Source of the DNA: Clostridiales bacterium
GTDB taxonomy: Bacteria > Bacillota > Clostridia > Oscillospirales > Oscillospiraceae
Assembly (NCBI GenBank): GCA_025757645.1
Contig: CP107216.1
Span: 805,501 to 869,500, forward strand
DNA length: 64,000 nt
Direction: 5' to 3'
Below, piece by piece: positions 48,155 to 57,355 of the stretch. The notes below the pieces were generated by a model. That model was not told the DNA's origin. It did not search any database and saw only the letters and a program-made list of their open reading frames with translations. Each line of letters starts with the position of its first letter. Position 1 is the first letter of the stretch. The position numbers were made by a program, and so were the translations under genes.

Positions 48155-49567
48155 TTATGCGTACTCGACCTTGATGGTGTTCGTGTTGCCGCTGCGGCCG
48201 TTGATGATGCCGCCGGTGATGATGACCTTGTCGCCCTTTTCGAGCTGCATCACCTGCCGGCTGACCTGCAGCGCGTGGTAAAACAGCACGTCGGTGCTCT
48301 CGTACACCTCGCTCATGACGGGCGTGATGCCCCATGAGAGGGCGAGCTTGCGGTAGGCGCGCTCGTTCGTGGTCAGGCCGATGATGTCCGTCGGGCCGCG
48401 GAAGCGCGAGATCAGCCGCGCGGTGCGCCCCGTGATGGAGCAGACGGTGATGACCTTCGCGCCGATGTCGATGGCCATGCCGCACGTGGCGTGGCTGATG
48501 GCGTCGAGCGTGTCGTGGATCTCAAACTGCGTCTTGGGGAAACGTTTGGCGTAGTTGATGTGCGCCTCGGTGTATTCGGCGATGCGGGCCATGGCGCTCA
48601 GCGCCTCGACGGGGTGCTCGCCCGCGGCCGTCTCGCCGGAGAGCATGATGGCGCTCGTGCCGTCGTAGACGGCGTTGGCCACGTCGGCGATCTCGGCGCG
48701 GGTGGGGCGGATGTTGTGCGTCATGCTCTCGAGCATTTCGGTCGCGGTGATGACGCGCTTGCCAAGCAGGCGGCACTTGCCGATGAGCTCCTTCTGGATG
48801 CTCGGCAGCTCCTCATACGGCACCTCGACGCCCATGTCGCCGCGGGCGATCATGATGCCGGTGCACTCGGTGAAGATCTCCTCGATGTTGTCGATGCCGG
48901 GCTGATTCTCGATCTTGGCGATGACGGAGATGTCCTCGCCGCCGTTGGCGCGCAGGAAGGCGTTGAGGTCGGCCAGGTCCTGCTTGCGCGACACGAAGGA
49001 CGCGGCCACGAAGTCCACGTCGTTTTCGATGCCGAAGAGCAGGTCGCTCTTGTCCTGCTCGCTCAAAAACGTCTGCTTGAGCACCTTGTTCGGGAAGCTC
49101 ATGCTCTTGCGGTCCGAGAGCACGCCGCCGGCGGTGACGCGGCAGATGACGTCCGTGTCGGTCGTGGCGGTGACGGTCAGGGCGATGAGCCCGTCGTTGA
49201 CGAGCACGGTGTCGCCCGGCTCGAGATCCTGCGCAAGCCCGGCGTAGCTCACGGACACGCGCTCGGCGCTGCCGGTGACAGGTTCGGTCGTGAATGTGAA
49301 CGTGTCGCCGTTGTGCAGCTCGATCTTCCCGCCCTCGAACGTGCCGATGCGGTACTCCGGGCCCTTCGTGTCGAGCATGATGGCGATGGGCAGGTCGAGC
49401 TCCGCGCGCAGCTTTTTGATCCGGTCAATGCGCACCTGGTGCTCGGCGTGCGTGCCGTGGGAAAAGTTCAGGCGCGCGACGTTCATGCCCGCGAGCATCA
49501 TGGCGCGCAGCGTCTCCTCGCTGTCGCAGGCGGGGCCGATGGTGCAGACGATCTTCGTTTTTCTCAT
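48155..49567 (-). CDS. pyk: Pyruvate kinase
   Basis: A 470-residue pyruvate kinase, last ATP-yielding step of glycolysis. Motifs: KIVCTIGPACDS, GMNVARLNFSHG (substrate Arg and Asn), MLDTKGPEYRIG, and the active-site block VIAKIENQPGIDNIEEI with Lys and Glu. Then GIMIARGDMGVEVP, ATEMLESMTHNIRPTRAE, DGTSAIMLSGETAAG and a complete C-terminal allosteric domain. No extra phosphohistidine domain, unlike some Bacillales enzymes. The ATG at 49567 follows GGAGAGGGAG. It starts 28 nt after the SseB-like gene and is probably cotranscribed with it. Confidence 0.95.
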   Translation of the reverse strand: MRKTKIVCTIGPACDSEETLRAMMLAGMNVARLNFSHGTHAEHQVRIDRIKKLRAELDLPIAIMLDTKGPEYRIGTFEGGKIELHNGDTFTFTTEPVTGSAERVSVSYAGLAQDLEPGDTVLVNDGLIALTVTATTDTDVICRVTAGGVLSDRKSMSFPNKVLKQTFLSEQDKSDLLFGIENDVDFVAASFVSRKQDLADLNAFLRANGGEDISVIAKIENQPGIDNIEEIFTECTGIMIARGDMGVEVPYEELPSIQKELIGKCRLLGKRVITATEMLESMTHNIRPTRAEIADVANAVYDGTSAIMLSGETAAGEHPVEALSAMARIAEYTEAHINYAKRFPKTQFEIHDTLDAISHATCGMAIDIGAKVITVCSITGRTARLISRFRGPTDIIGLTTNERAYRKLALSWGITPVMSEVYESTDVLFYHALQVSRQVMQLEKGDKVIITGGIINGRSGNTNTIKVEYA

Positions 49568-49595
49568 ATCCGACTCCCTCTCCGCATGTTGCGGT

Positions 49596-50654
49596 TTACT
49601 TTTTCTTCTTGCCGAACCAGCGGCGCTCCTTGCGGTTGCGGCCCTCGGGCTCGTCAGCGGCGGTGATGTTCCGGGCGGCCTCGGCCACGGCGTCGGCGTC
49701 AAAGTCGACGCCCATTTCGGCCGCGGTGTTGCGCATCTGATCAAAGAACTCGAGCTGGGCCTTGAGCGTCTGGAGCATTTCGCGCGTGAGCGCAAGGCCG
49801 CTGCCGACGCCGGGGTCGATGATGATGCCGGTGTCGTTCGAGGAGAGCACGAGCGGGGCGTAGTCCTTCACGCCGAGCTCGACGCTGCCCATGTTGCGCC
49901 ACTGCAGCAGGCGCGCGCGGTCGGTGAACGCGCAGAAGAACGTGCGCCCGTCGTCGGTGCGCACCTTGCCGAACTGCAGGTGCTGCTGGCCGTCGGCCGG
50001 GGCAGCTTCGCCCTCGGGCCGCTGGGCGGGGAAGAACAGCGGCGCCGCGATCATGGTCGCGGCCAGGCGCTGGAAGTTCTCCTTCGAGGCGTTGATCTTG
50101 CACGCGTCGAGCGCGTCGCGCAGATCCTCGGCCAGCGCGGCGCGCATGGCCTGCTCGGGCGTGCGCTCGCTGAGCTCGATGTGGAAATCGGGGTAGGCCA
50201 CGCGCAGCATGTCCAGCGCGGTGCTCAGGCCCTGCACGTCTTCGTCGGGGCGGTCGTTGGCGGCCACGACGAACAGGCGCGGGCGGTGATTGGCGCTGCG
50301 GTCGACGATGCCGGAGGCGTAGAGCTCCTCGAGCTTCGTCTGGATGCACAGGGCGATGCAGTTGGGGCGCTCGCTCGTGGCGGTCACGGCGATGGCGTAG
50401 GTCTCGTCGCCGTCCTGCACGGGCATTTTCGCCGCTTCGAGAATGTGCGGGCGGCCGAGACCGTAGGCGGCCTCGGCCTTGTGCTGCTCGCGCTCGGCGT
50501 CGGTCATGTCGTCGATGTTGTCCGGCTCCGTGTAGGCGCCGGCGGCCAGCAGCTCCGCCACGGCCTTGCGGCGGATGTCCTGAATGCCGAGCAGCTGCAT
50601 GGCGCGCGAGCGGTCGGCGGCGACGTGGTCGTACAGATCGTTAAAATTACTCAT
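49596..50654 (-). CDS. SseB-domain-like protein, unknown role
   Basis: A 352-residue soluble protein. The C-terminal half resembles the SseB N-terminal domain found widely in Firmicutes: MIAAPLFFPAQRPEG, LQFGKVRTDDGRTFFCAFTDRARLLQW and LVLSSNDTGIIIDPGV. The N-terminal half (about 1-190) is helical and Asp/Ala-rich, not recognised. A basic tail (RNRKERRWFGKKKK) ends it. Despite the name, no type III secretion is implied. First gene of a likely operon with pyk, with its own promoter at 50703-50730. Confidence 0.7.
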   Translation of the reverse strand: MSNFNDLYDHVAADRSRAMQLLGIQDIRRKAVAELLAAGAYTEPDNIDDMTDAEREQHKAEAAYGLGRPHILEAAKMPVQDGDETYAIAVTATSERPNCIALCIQTKLEELYASGIVDRSANHRPRLFVVAANDRPDEDVQGLSTALDMLRVAYPDFHIELSERTPEQAMRAALAEDLRDALDACKINASKENFQRLAATMIAAPLFFPAQRPEGEAAPADGQQHLQFGKVRTDDGRTFFCAFTDRARLLQWRNMGSVELGVKDYAPLVLSSNDTGIIIDPGVGSGLALTREMLQTLKAQLEFFDQMRNTAAEMGVDFDADAVAEAARNITAADEPEGRNRKERRWFGKKKK

Positions 50655-50702
50655 ATGCTTCCTTCCCGGGGCCCTGGGCGCCCCTTGGTTTTCTTTGCCG
50701 CC

Positions 50703-50730
50703 ATTATAACACACCCCGCGCCAAATGCAA
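50703..50730 (-). promoter_or_regulatory. Promoter of the SseB-like gene and pyk
   Basis: Minus strand: TTGCAT, 16-nt spacer, perfect TATAAT. Confidence 0.75.
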
Positions 50731-50813
50731 AGCGCCGATTCACCGCGGCAGATTGCACAAACATTGCCGTAGGGCGCAAAAAAATTTTCTTGCCGCAGAT
50801 CGCCGGTTTCTCT

Positions 50814-50841
50814 TTGCAAGCGGCAAAAATGTTGCTATAAT
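50814..50841 (+). promoter_or_regulatory. Promoter of prs
   Basis: TTGCAA, 16-nt spacer, perfect TATAAT. Confidence 0.8.
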
Positions 50842-50917
50842 GATTTTGTATGAAAACTTGGGTTTTGGCGTCCGCACGCAGGACGCGGAGATTTTCAAAA
50901 AGAGAGGAAGTTACGAT

Positions 50918-51880
50918 ATGATTCCACACGGCAAAGAGATCAAGGTGTTCACCGGCTCGTCCAACCCCGACCTGGCGGACATGATCTGCAAGAACCTCGG
51001 CATCTCCCTGGGCAAGAGCACGGTCACGGCGTTTGCCGACGGCGAGTGCTCCATCTCCATCAACGAGCCCGTCCGCGGCGTGGACGTGTTCATCGTGCAG
51101 AGCACCTGCAAGCCGGTCAATGACAGCCTCATGGAGCTGCTGGTCATGATCGACGCAATGAAGCGTGCCTCCGCCGGCCGCATCACCGCCGTCATCCCGT
51201 ATTTCGGCTATGCCCGGCAGGACCGCAAGGCCAAGGCCCGCGACCCGATCTCGGCCAAGCTCGTGGCGAACCTGCTCACCGTCGCCGGGGCCGACCGTGT
51301 GCTGACCATGGACCTGCACGCAGCGCAGATCCAGGGCTTCTTTGATATCCCGGTGGACAACCTTTACGGTGCGCCGCTGTTTGCCACGCACTACCTGCGC
51401 CGCTTCGGCTACGGCCGCGAGGACATGGTCGTCGTCTCGCCGGACGTCGGCAGCGTGGCGCGCGCGCGTTCCTTCGCCATGAAGATGGGCCTCGGCCTCG
51501 CCATCGTGGATAAGCGCCGCGAAAAGGCCAACAGCTCCGAGGTCATGAACATCATCGGCAGCGTCGAGGGCAAGACCTGCCTGCTGCTCGACGACATGGT
51601 CGACACGGCCGGCAGCCTGTGCGGCGCGGCCAAGGCCATCGTTGAGGTCGGCGGCGCGAAGGAAGTGTATGCCTGCGCGTCCCACGGCGTGCTCTCCGGC
51701 CCGGCCATCGACCGCATCAACGACAGCGTCATCGACGAGCTGCTCCTGCTCGATTCCATTCCGTATCCGAAGGACAAGCCGGCCTGCGACAAGATCCACT
51801 ATCTGCCCGTCGCACCGATGTTCGCCGAGGCCATCAACCGCATCTATGAAGAGATGAGCATCTCCTCGCTGTTCGAGTGA
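50918..51880 (+). CDS. prs: Ribose-phosphate pyrophosphokinase
   Basis: A 320-residue PRPP synthetase: KVFTGSSNPDLADMI at the start, FADGECSISINEPVRGVDVFIVQST, YFGYARQDRKAKARDPISAKLVANLL (ATP and catalytic loop), VLTMDLHAAQIQGFFDIPVDNL (metal His) and the PRPP-binding LLLDDMVDTAGSLCGAA. Essential source of PRPP for nucleotides, His, Trp and NAD. The ATG at 50918 follows GAGAGGAAG. Its stop shares a base with the pth start (TGATG), so the two are translationally coupled. Confidence 0.96.
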   Translation: MIPHGKEIKVFTGSSNPDLADMICKNLGISLGKSTVTAFADGECSISINEPVRGVDVFIVQSTCKPVNDSLMELLVMIDAMKRASAGRITAVIPYFGYARQDRKAKARDPISAKLVANLLTVAGADRVLTMDLHAAQIQGFFDIPVDNLYGAPLFATHYLRRFGYGREDMVVVSPDVGSVARARSFAMKMGLGLAIVDKRREKANSSEVMNIIGSVEGKTCLLLDDMVDTAGSLCGAAKAIVEVGGAKEVYACASHGVLSGPAIDRINDSVIDELLLLDSIPYPKDKPACDKIHYLPVAPMFAEAINRIYEEMSISSLFE

Positions 51881-52467
51881 TGTTTTTTTCCGATCACGGC
51901 GGCGTGCAGTGGCTGGTCGTGTTTCTCGGCAACCCGGGGCTGAAGTATCAGAATACACGGCACAACGCGGGCTTTCTCACGGCGAACGTCGTGGAAAAGG
52001 ACTGCGGCGTGCACATCGACCGGCTGCGCTTTCACGCGCTCACGGCACAGGCGGAGCTCGGCGGGCAGAAGGTCCTGCTCATGAAGCCGCAGACGTTTAT
52101 GAACAACTCCGGCGAGGCCGTGGCGCCGGCGGCAAAGTTTTATAAAGTGCCGCCGGAGCATATCCTGGTCGTGTCGGACGAGATCCACCTGCAGCCGGGC
52201 CGCCTGCGCATCCGCACGAAGGGCTCGGCCGGCGGGCACAACGGGCTCAAGAGCATCATTGCCTGCCTCGGCACGGACGCCTTTCCCCGCATCCGCATCG
52301 GCGTCGGCGCGCCCCCGCACCCGGACTATGACATGCCCGACTGGGTGCTTGGCACGTTCCGCGGCGAGGACAAGACCGCCATGGACGACGCGGCCGTGCG
52401 CGCGGCCGAGGCCTGCGCGGTCTACATCCGCGACGGGGCGGACCGCGCCATGAGCCGCTTTAACTGA
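51880..52467 (+). CDS. pth: Peptidyl-tRNA hydrolase
   Basis: A 195-residue Pth, which rescues tRNA from abortive peptidyl-tRNA. Motifs: VFLGNPGLKYQNTRHNAGFL with the catalytic His, LMKPQTFMNNSGEAV, VVSDEIHLQPGRLRIR with the conserved Asp, and GSAGGHNGLKSI. A short N-terminal extension (MFFSDHGGVQW) before the fold is slightly longer than usual. The ATG overlaps the prs stop by one base. Linked prs-pth is a classic Firmicutes order. Confidence 0.95.
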   Translation: MFFSDHGGVQWLVVFLGNPGLKYQNTRHNAGFLTANVVEKDCGVHIDRLRFHALTAQAELGGQKVLLMKPQTFMNNSGEAVAPAAKFYKVPPEHILVVSDEIHLQPGRLRIRTKGSAGGHNGLKSIIACLGTDAFPRIRIGVGAPPHPDYDMPDWVLGTFRGEDKTAMDDAAVRAAEACAVYIRDGADRAMSRFN

Positions 52468-52474
52468 ACACCTG

Positions 52475-52573
52475 TCAGGGGTTTCCCACGTCCACTGGAA
52501 CCGCCGCAGCCGACCGTGGGGGCATTGCCGCCGGGCCGCACGCGAAACCGGTCGAGGCGCGGGAGGCCCCTGA
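52475..52573 (+). promoter_or_regulatory. Structured leader candidate between pth and glgC
   Basis: TCAGGGG (52475-52481) pairs with CCCCTGA (52567-52573). Inside, CCCACG (52485-52490)/CGTGGG (52515-52520) and CGACCG (52511-52516)/CGGTCG (52549-52554) exclude each other. It could be an attenuator or simply an intercistronic structure; I do not recognise a known riboswitch. Confidence 0.35.
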
Positions 52574-52609
52574 TCTATTCGCAACTGGAGAAAAGGAGGA
52601 GCGCATCCC

Positions 52610-53809
52610 TTGAAAAAACACTGTATCGCCATGCTGCTCGCGGGCGGGCAGGGCTCGCGGCTGTATGCCCTCACGGCGAAGGTCGCCAAGCCCAGTCTCC
52701 CGTTCGGCGGCAAGTACCGCATCATCGACTTCCCGCTGTCCAACTGCGCCAACTCCGGCATCGACACCGTCGGCGTACTCACGCAGTACCAGCCCCTGCT
52801 GCTCAACCGCTACATCGGCAGCGGCCAGGCATGGGACCTCGACAGCATCGACGGCGGCGTGTACATCCTGCCCCCGTATCAGAGCGCGGGGGAGCGCGGG
52901 TCGTGGTTTTCCGGCACGGCCAACGCCATCTATCAGAACATGGACTTCATCGAGATGTATGACCCCGACTGCGTGCTCATCCTCTCGGGCGACCATGTGT
53001 ACAAAATGGACTATGACAGGATGCTCCGCGCGCATGAGCAGGCCGGCGCGGCCTGCACGATCTCGGTCATCCAGGTGTCGATGGACGAGGCCTCGCGCTT
53101 CGGCATCATGAACGTCGGGCCGGACGGCTTCATCGAGGAATTTGAGGAAAAGCCCGCCCACCCGAAGAGCGACCTTGCGAGCATGGGCATCTACATCTTC
53201 GACTGGAAGGTGCTGCGCAGGTATTTGATCGAGGACGAGGCCGACCCCAACTCCGACAAGGACTTCGGCAAGAACATCATCCCCAAGATGCTCGCCGCCG
53301 GGGAAAAGCTCCTGCCGTACCGGTTCGAGGGCTACTGGCGCGACGTCGGCACGATCGTCAGCCTCTGGGACGCGAACATGGATATGCTCTCGCCCACGCT
53401 CATCAATCTCTATGACCCGAAGTGGCCCATCCGCGCCAAGAGCCCCATCCGCCCGCCGCACAGCATCGGTCGGCAGGCGGAGGTCGTGCACTCGATCATC
53501 ACCGAGGGCTGCACGATCGAGGGCCATGTGGAAAACTCCGTGCTCTCCAACTCCGTCACCGTGGGCGCGGGCGCGCGTGTGCTCTACAGCATCCTGCACC
53601 CCGGCGTCGTCGTGGAGCCGGGCGCCGTGGTGGAGTATGCCATCCTCGGCGAGGGCACGGTCGTCGGCGCGGGCGCGCACGTCGGCGCGCAGCCGGACGG
53701 GACGGACGCCTGGTGCGTCGCCACGGTCGGCCCGGACGTGGCGGTGCCCGCCGGGGCAACGGTCCCGGCCGGGGCCATGATCTATGACGGAGCGGAGGTG
53801 CACGCATGA
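52610..53809 (+). CDS. glgC: Glucose-1-phosphate adenylyltransferase
   Basis: A 399-residue ADP-glucose pyrophosphorylase catalytic subunit. Nucleotide-binding MLLAGGQGSRLYALTAKVAKPSLPFGGKYRIIDF, then SGIDTVGVLTQYQP, GTANAIYQNMDF, SGDHVYKMDYDRML, the substrate-site FEEKPAHPKS and a C-terminal left-handed beta-helix. It makes ADP-glucose, the donor for glycogen. The start is TTG (52610) with AAGGAGG about 9 nt upstream. It overlaps glgD by 4 nt. In Firmicutes GlgC works with GlgD, which boosts activity. Confidence 0.95.
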   Translation: MKKHCIAMLLAGGQGSRLYALTAKVAKPSLPFGGKYRIIDFPLSNCANSGIDTVGVLTQYQPLLLNRYIGSGQAWDLDSIDGGVYILPPYQSAGERGSWFSGTANAIYQNMDFIEMYDPDCVLILSGDHVYKMDYDRMLRAHEQAGAACTISVIQVSMDEASRFGIMNVGPDGFIEEFEEKPAHPKSDLASMGIYIFDWKVLRRYLIEDEADPNSDKDFGKNIIPKMLAAGEKLLPYRFEGYWRDVGTIVSLWDANMDMLSPTLINLYDPKWPIRAKSPIRPPHSIGRQAEVVHSIITEGCTIEGHVENSVLSNSVTVGAGARVLYSILHPGVVVEPGAVVEYAILGEGTVVGAGAHVGAQPDGTDAWCVATVGPDVAVPAGATVPAGAMIYDGAEVHA

Positions 53810-54909
53810 GCAAGGTACACGGCATCGTTTACGCATATCACAGCTCCCCGCGGCTTGGGGACCTGACACGCTACCGCACGAACGCATCGCTGCCGTTTTG
53901 CGGGCGCTACCGGCTGATCGACTTTGCGCTCTCGTCGCTCTCGAACGCGGGCGTGCACAGCGTCGGCGTCATCATGCAGCGGGACTATCAGTCCCTGCTC
54001 GACCACCTCGGCAGTGGCAAGGCGTGGGATCTGTCGCGCCGCAGCGGCGGGCTGCACCTGCTGCCGCCGTTCGGCGTCAATACGCGCGGCGACTATACCG
54101 GCACGGCCGAGGCGCTCAACGCGGTCATTTCCTACGTGCGCAATATTCCGGAGTCGGAGATCGTGCTCATGCCGGCGGACATCGTCTGCAATCTCGACCT
54201 TGCCGCCGCCATCGCGCAGCATGACGCCTCCGGCTGCGGCATCACGGCCATCTGCCGCGGCGGCGCCGTAACGGGAGAGCACCACCGCTACCTCACGGAC
54301 GCGCACGGCCGCGTCACGAAGCTCATCACGAGCGCGTCGGCCGGCGCGGGCGTCGCCGCCATGGAGATCTACATCGTCAATAAGGACGTTCTGCTCTCGA
54401 TCCTCGATTTCTGCGCGCAGGAAAACCGCTTCCACTTCCACCGCGACGGGCTGTTTGAATACCTCGGCCGCGGCGGCACGATGGACGTATTCCTGCACAC
54501 GGGCTACGCCGTGCGCGTGGACGCGGTCGCGGACTATTTTGCTGCCAGCATGGATATGCTCGATCCGGACGCGCGCGCATCGCTCTTCCCGGCTGACCGC
54601 CCGGTGCGCACGAAGGAGCGCGCGGACGTGAGCACGTACTACGGCGAGCACGCGCACGTGGAAAACTGCCTTGTGGCCGACGGCTGCTTCATCGAGGGCA
54701 CGGTCACGGACTGCATCCTGTTTCGCGGCGTGCGCGTCGCGCGCGGGGCGCATCTGAGCCGCTGCATCGTCATGCAGGACACCTGCATCGCGGCGGACGC
54801 CATTTTGCAGTACGCCATCGCGGACAAAAACGTCCGCATCGGCCCGGCCGTCACGCTCACCGGCTGCGAGGCCCTGCCGATCGTGATCCCCAAGGGCAGC
54901 GAGCTCTGA
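53806..54909 (+). CDS. glgD: GlgC-like regulatory subunit
   Basis: A 367-residue GlgC paralogue. It aligns with the same fold but the nucleotide loop is degenerate (VYAYHSSPRLGDLTRYRTNASLPFCGRYRLIDFALS), lacking the GGxGxRL motif, as expected for GlgD, a non-catalytic partner. NTRGDYTGTAEALNAVISYV and the C-terminal hexapeptide region are kept. It modulates GlgC in a heterotetramer. Coupled to glgC by an ATGA overlap; glgP follows after 34 nt. Confidence 0.93.
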   Translation: MSKVHGIVYAYHSSPRLGDLTRYRTNASLPFCGRYRLIDFALSSLSNAGVHSVGVIMQRDYQSLLDHLGSGKAWDLSRRSGGLHLLPPFGVNTRGDYTGTAEALNAVISYVRNIPESEIVLMPADIVCNLDLAAAIAQHDASGCGITAICRGGAVTGEHHRYLTDAHGRVTKLITSASAGAGVAAMEIYIVNKDVLLSILDFCAQENRFHFHRDGLFEYLGRGGTMDVFLHTGYAVRVDAVADYFAASMDMLDPDARASLFPADRPVRTKERADVSTYYGEHAHVENCLVADGCFIEGTVTDCILFRGVRVARGAHLSRCIVMQDTCIAADAILQYAIADKNVRIGPAVTLTGCEALPIVIPKGSEL

Positions 54910-54943
54910 CCCGAACGAACCCAGAAAAGGAAGATTCGATTTT

Positions 54944-57355
54944 ATGCCAATGACCAATCAGATTTCCCGCGATGAGCTGCGCGGCGCCATTGCCGACAAG
55001 CTCAGCGCACACTTCGGCGTCACGGCCGAGAACGCGACCGATGAGCAGGTCTTTCAGGCTGCGGCCATCGTCATCCGCGAGATCCTCTCGCGCCTGCACA
55101 CGTTCGACAGCCGCACCGCGCCCGAGCGCGAGGTGCACTACCTGTCGATGGAGTTTCTCATGGGGCGCTCCCTGATGAAGGACGCGTTCAACCTCGGCAT
55201 CGGCGACGCGCTCATCGGCGCGCTCGAGGATCTCGGCCGCAGCGCTGCCGACATCTTTGAGACCGAGCCGGACGCCGGCCTCGGCAACGGCGGCCTCGGC
55301 CGCCTCGCCGCGTGCTATATGGACAGCCTCGCCACCGAGGGCATCCCCGCCACGGGCTATTCGCTGTGCTACGAGCTGGGCATCTTCCGGCAGCGCATCG
55401 TCGACGGCCGCCAGACCGAGGTCGCGGACAACTGGCGCACGGCCGCGTCGAGTTGGCTCGTGCCGTGCCATGAGGACACGGTCGAGGTGCGCTTCGGCGG
55501 CCGCGTCGAGCCGCACTGGGACGCCTACGGCCACTACCACGGCGAGCTGCACGGCTATGAGAGCGTGCTGGCCGTGCCGCGCGATATGCTCATCGCCCCG
55601 TATGGCGACGGGCGCGTCAACACCCTCCGCCTCTGGGAGGCGCACAGCCCGAACGACCTCGACATGTATCTCTTCGCCGCCGGCAGCTATGTCCAGAGCC
55701 TCGAGCAGCGCACGATGGCCGAGGTCATCACGAAGGTGCTCTACCCGGCGGACGACCACATCGAGGGCAAGACCCTGCGCATCCGCCAGCAGTATTTCTT
55801 CGTCTCCGCGACGGCGCAGAGCATCCTGCGCGCCCACCGCGCGCGCTACGGCACGGTGCGCAACTTTGCCGAGCACCACGTCATCCAGATCAACGACACG
55901 CACCCGACGCTCATCATCCCCGAGCTCATGCGCCTGCTGCTCGATGACGACGGCCTCGGCTGGGACGAGGCGTGGGATATCGTCACCGCCTGCGTCAACT
56001 ATACGAACCATACCGTCATGTCCGAGGCGCTCGAGACGTGGCCGCAGGGCCTCATCCAGAGCCAGCTGCCGCGCGTGTGGGAGATCATCTGCGAGATCAA
56101 CCGCCGCTGGTGCGACGAGCTGCGCGCCCGCTTCGGCGACGATGTGCGCGTGGGGCGAAACCTCATCATCGCGGACGGCTGCGTGCACATGGCAAACCTC
56201 TGCCTTGCCGCGTGTAAGACCATCAACGGCGTTTCTGCCCTGCATGGGGAGATTTTGCGCCGCGACCTCTTCCGCGATGTCTGCGCGCTCAACCCCAGCC
56301 GCTTCACCTATGTCACAAACGGCATCGACCACCGCCGCTGGCTCGCCCAGTGCAACCCCGGCCTGCACGCGCTCGTGTGCGACGTGCTCGGCAGCGATCG
56401 CTACCTCCTGCACCCAGAGGAGCTCGCGGGTCTGGAGCGCGCGGCGGACGACCCCGCCGTGCTCGCCCGTCTCGAGGAGATCAAGGCGCTCAACAAGCAG
56501 CGGCTGGCCGCGTGGGTGTTCCGCACCGACGGCTTCTCGCTCAACAGCGACGCGATCCTCGACGTGCAGGTCAAGCGCCTGCACGAGTATAAGCGCCAGC
56601 TTCTGTGCGCCATGCGCATCACGCAGCTGCAGCTCATGCTGCACGACGACCCGGATCAGCCCTTCCAGCCGCGCACGTTCCTGTTTGCGGCCAAGGCCGC
56701 GCCCGGCTACGCGACGGCCAAGCGCATCATCCAGCTGCTGTGCTCGCTCGCGGCCGATGTGAATGCCGACCCCGTCTGCCGCGGGAAGCTGCAGGTGTAT
56801 TTCCTGCCGAACTACCGTGTCTCCGCCGCCGAGATGCTCATGCCCGCCGCGCAGGTGTCCGAGCAGATCTCGACCGCCGGCAAGGAGGCCAGCGGCACCG
56901 GCAACATGAAGCTCATGATGAACGGCGCCGTCACGATCGGCACGCTCGACGGTGCGAACGTCGAGATGTTCGAGCAGCTCGGCGCGGACAATATGTTCCT
57001 CTTCGGCCTGCATGCCGACGAGGCCGAGGCCCTGCGCGCCGCGGGCTACGACCCGCAGGCGTACGTCCGCCGCAGCCCGTGGCTGGGCCGCGTGCTCGAG
57101 CGCATGAGCCGCGGCTATGCCGACGGCGAGAGTTATGCCGACCTCGTCAGCAGCCTGCTCTACGGCGGCGACCCGTACCTGCTCCTCGCCGACTTTGATG
57201 ATTACGCCGCCACGCATGAGCGGCTGTACGCCGCGATCGCAGACTCCGCCGCGCGCGCGCGTCTGTCGCTCGTCAACATTGCCCGCAGCGGCATTTTCGC
57301 CGCCGACCGCGCCGTGCGCGAATATGCCGAGCGCATCTGGGAGGTGCACGCATGA
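54944..57355 (+). CDS. glgP: Glycogen phosphorylase
   Basis: An 803-residue alpha-glucan phosphorylase releasing glucose 1-phosphate from glycogen. Early motifs are EVHYLSMEFLMGRSLMKDAFNLG, LGNGGLGRLAACYMDSLAT and VIQINDTHPTLIIPELMRLL. The PLP/active-site region is QVKRLHEYKRQL, then ISTAGKEASGTGNMKLMMNGAVTIGTLDGANVEM, with the Schiff-base lysine in GTGNMKLMMNG. Normal length, complete. AAAGGAAG precedes the ATG by 10 nt; a second in-frame ATG two codons on is possible. With glgC/glgD in one operon the cell can tune storage and use together; glgA and glgB are not in the window. Confidence 0.95.
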   Translation: MPMTNQISRDELRGAIADKLSAHFGVTAENATDEQVFQAAAIVIREILSRLHTFDSRTAPEREVHYLSMEFLMGRSLMKDAFNLGIGDALIGALEDLGRSAADIFETEPDAGLGNGGLGRLAACYMDSLATEGIPATGYSLCYELGIFRQRIVDGRQTEVADNWRTAASSWLVPCHEDTVEVRFGGRVEPHWDAYGHYHGELHGYESVLAVPRDMLIAPYGDGRVNTLRLWEAHSPNDLDMYLFAAGSYVQSLEQRTMAEVITKVLYPADDHIEGKTLRIRQQYFFVSATAQSILRAHRARYGTVRNFAEHHVIQINDTHPTLIIPELMRLLLDDDGLGWDEAWDIVTACVNYTNHTVMSEALETWPQGLIQSQLPRVWEIICEINRRWCDELRARFGDDVRVGRNLIIADGCVHMANLCLAACKTINGVSALHGEILRRDLFRDVCALNPSRFTYVTNGIDHRRWLAQCNPGLHALVCDVLGSDRYLLHPEELAGLERAADDPAVLARLEEIKALNKQRLAAWVFRTDGFSLNSDAILDVQVKRLHEYKRQLLCAMRITQLQLMLHDDPDQPFQPRTFLFAAKAAPGYATAKRIIQLLCSLAADVNADPVCRGKLQVYFLPNYRVSAAEMLMPAAQVSEQISTAGKEASGTGNMKLMMNGAVTIGTLDGANVEMFEQLGADNMFLFGLHADEAEALRAAGYDPQAYVRRSPWLGRVLERMSRGYADGESYADLVSSLLYGGDPYLLLADFDDYAATHERLYAAIADSAARARLSLVNIARSGIFAADRAVREYAERIWEVHA

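Noticed and set aside
49596..50654. Type III secretion component because of the SseB-like domain
   Set aside because: The domain is widespread in Gram-positive bacteria without such systems, and no secretion genes are nearby.
54857..57349. 830-codon minus-strand frame opposite glgP
   Set aside because: Shadow of a high-GC gene; the product is Ala/Val/His/Arg-rich without domains, while glgP on the other strand is complete.
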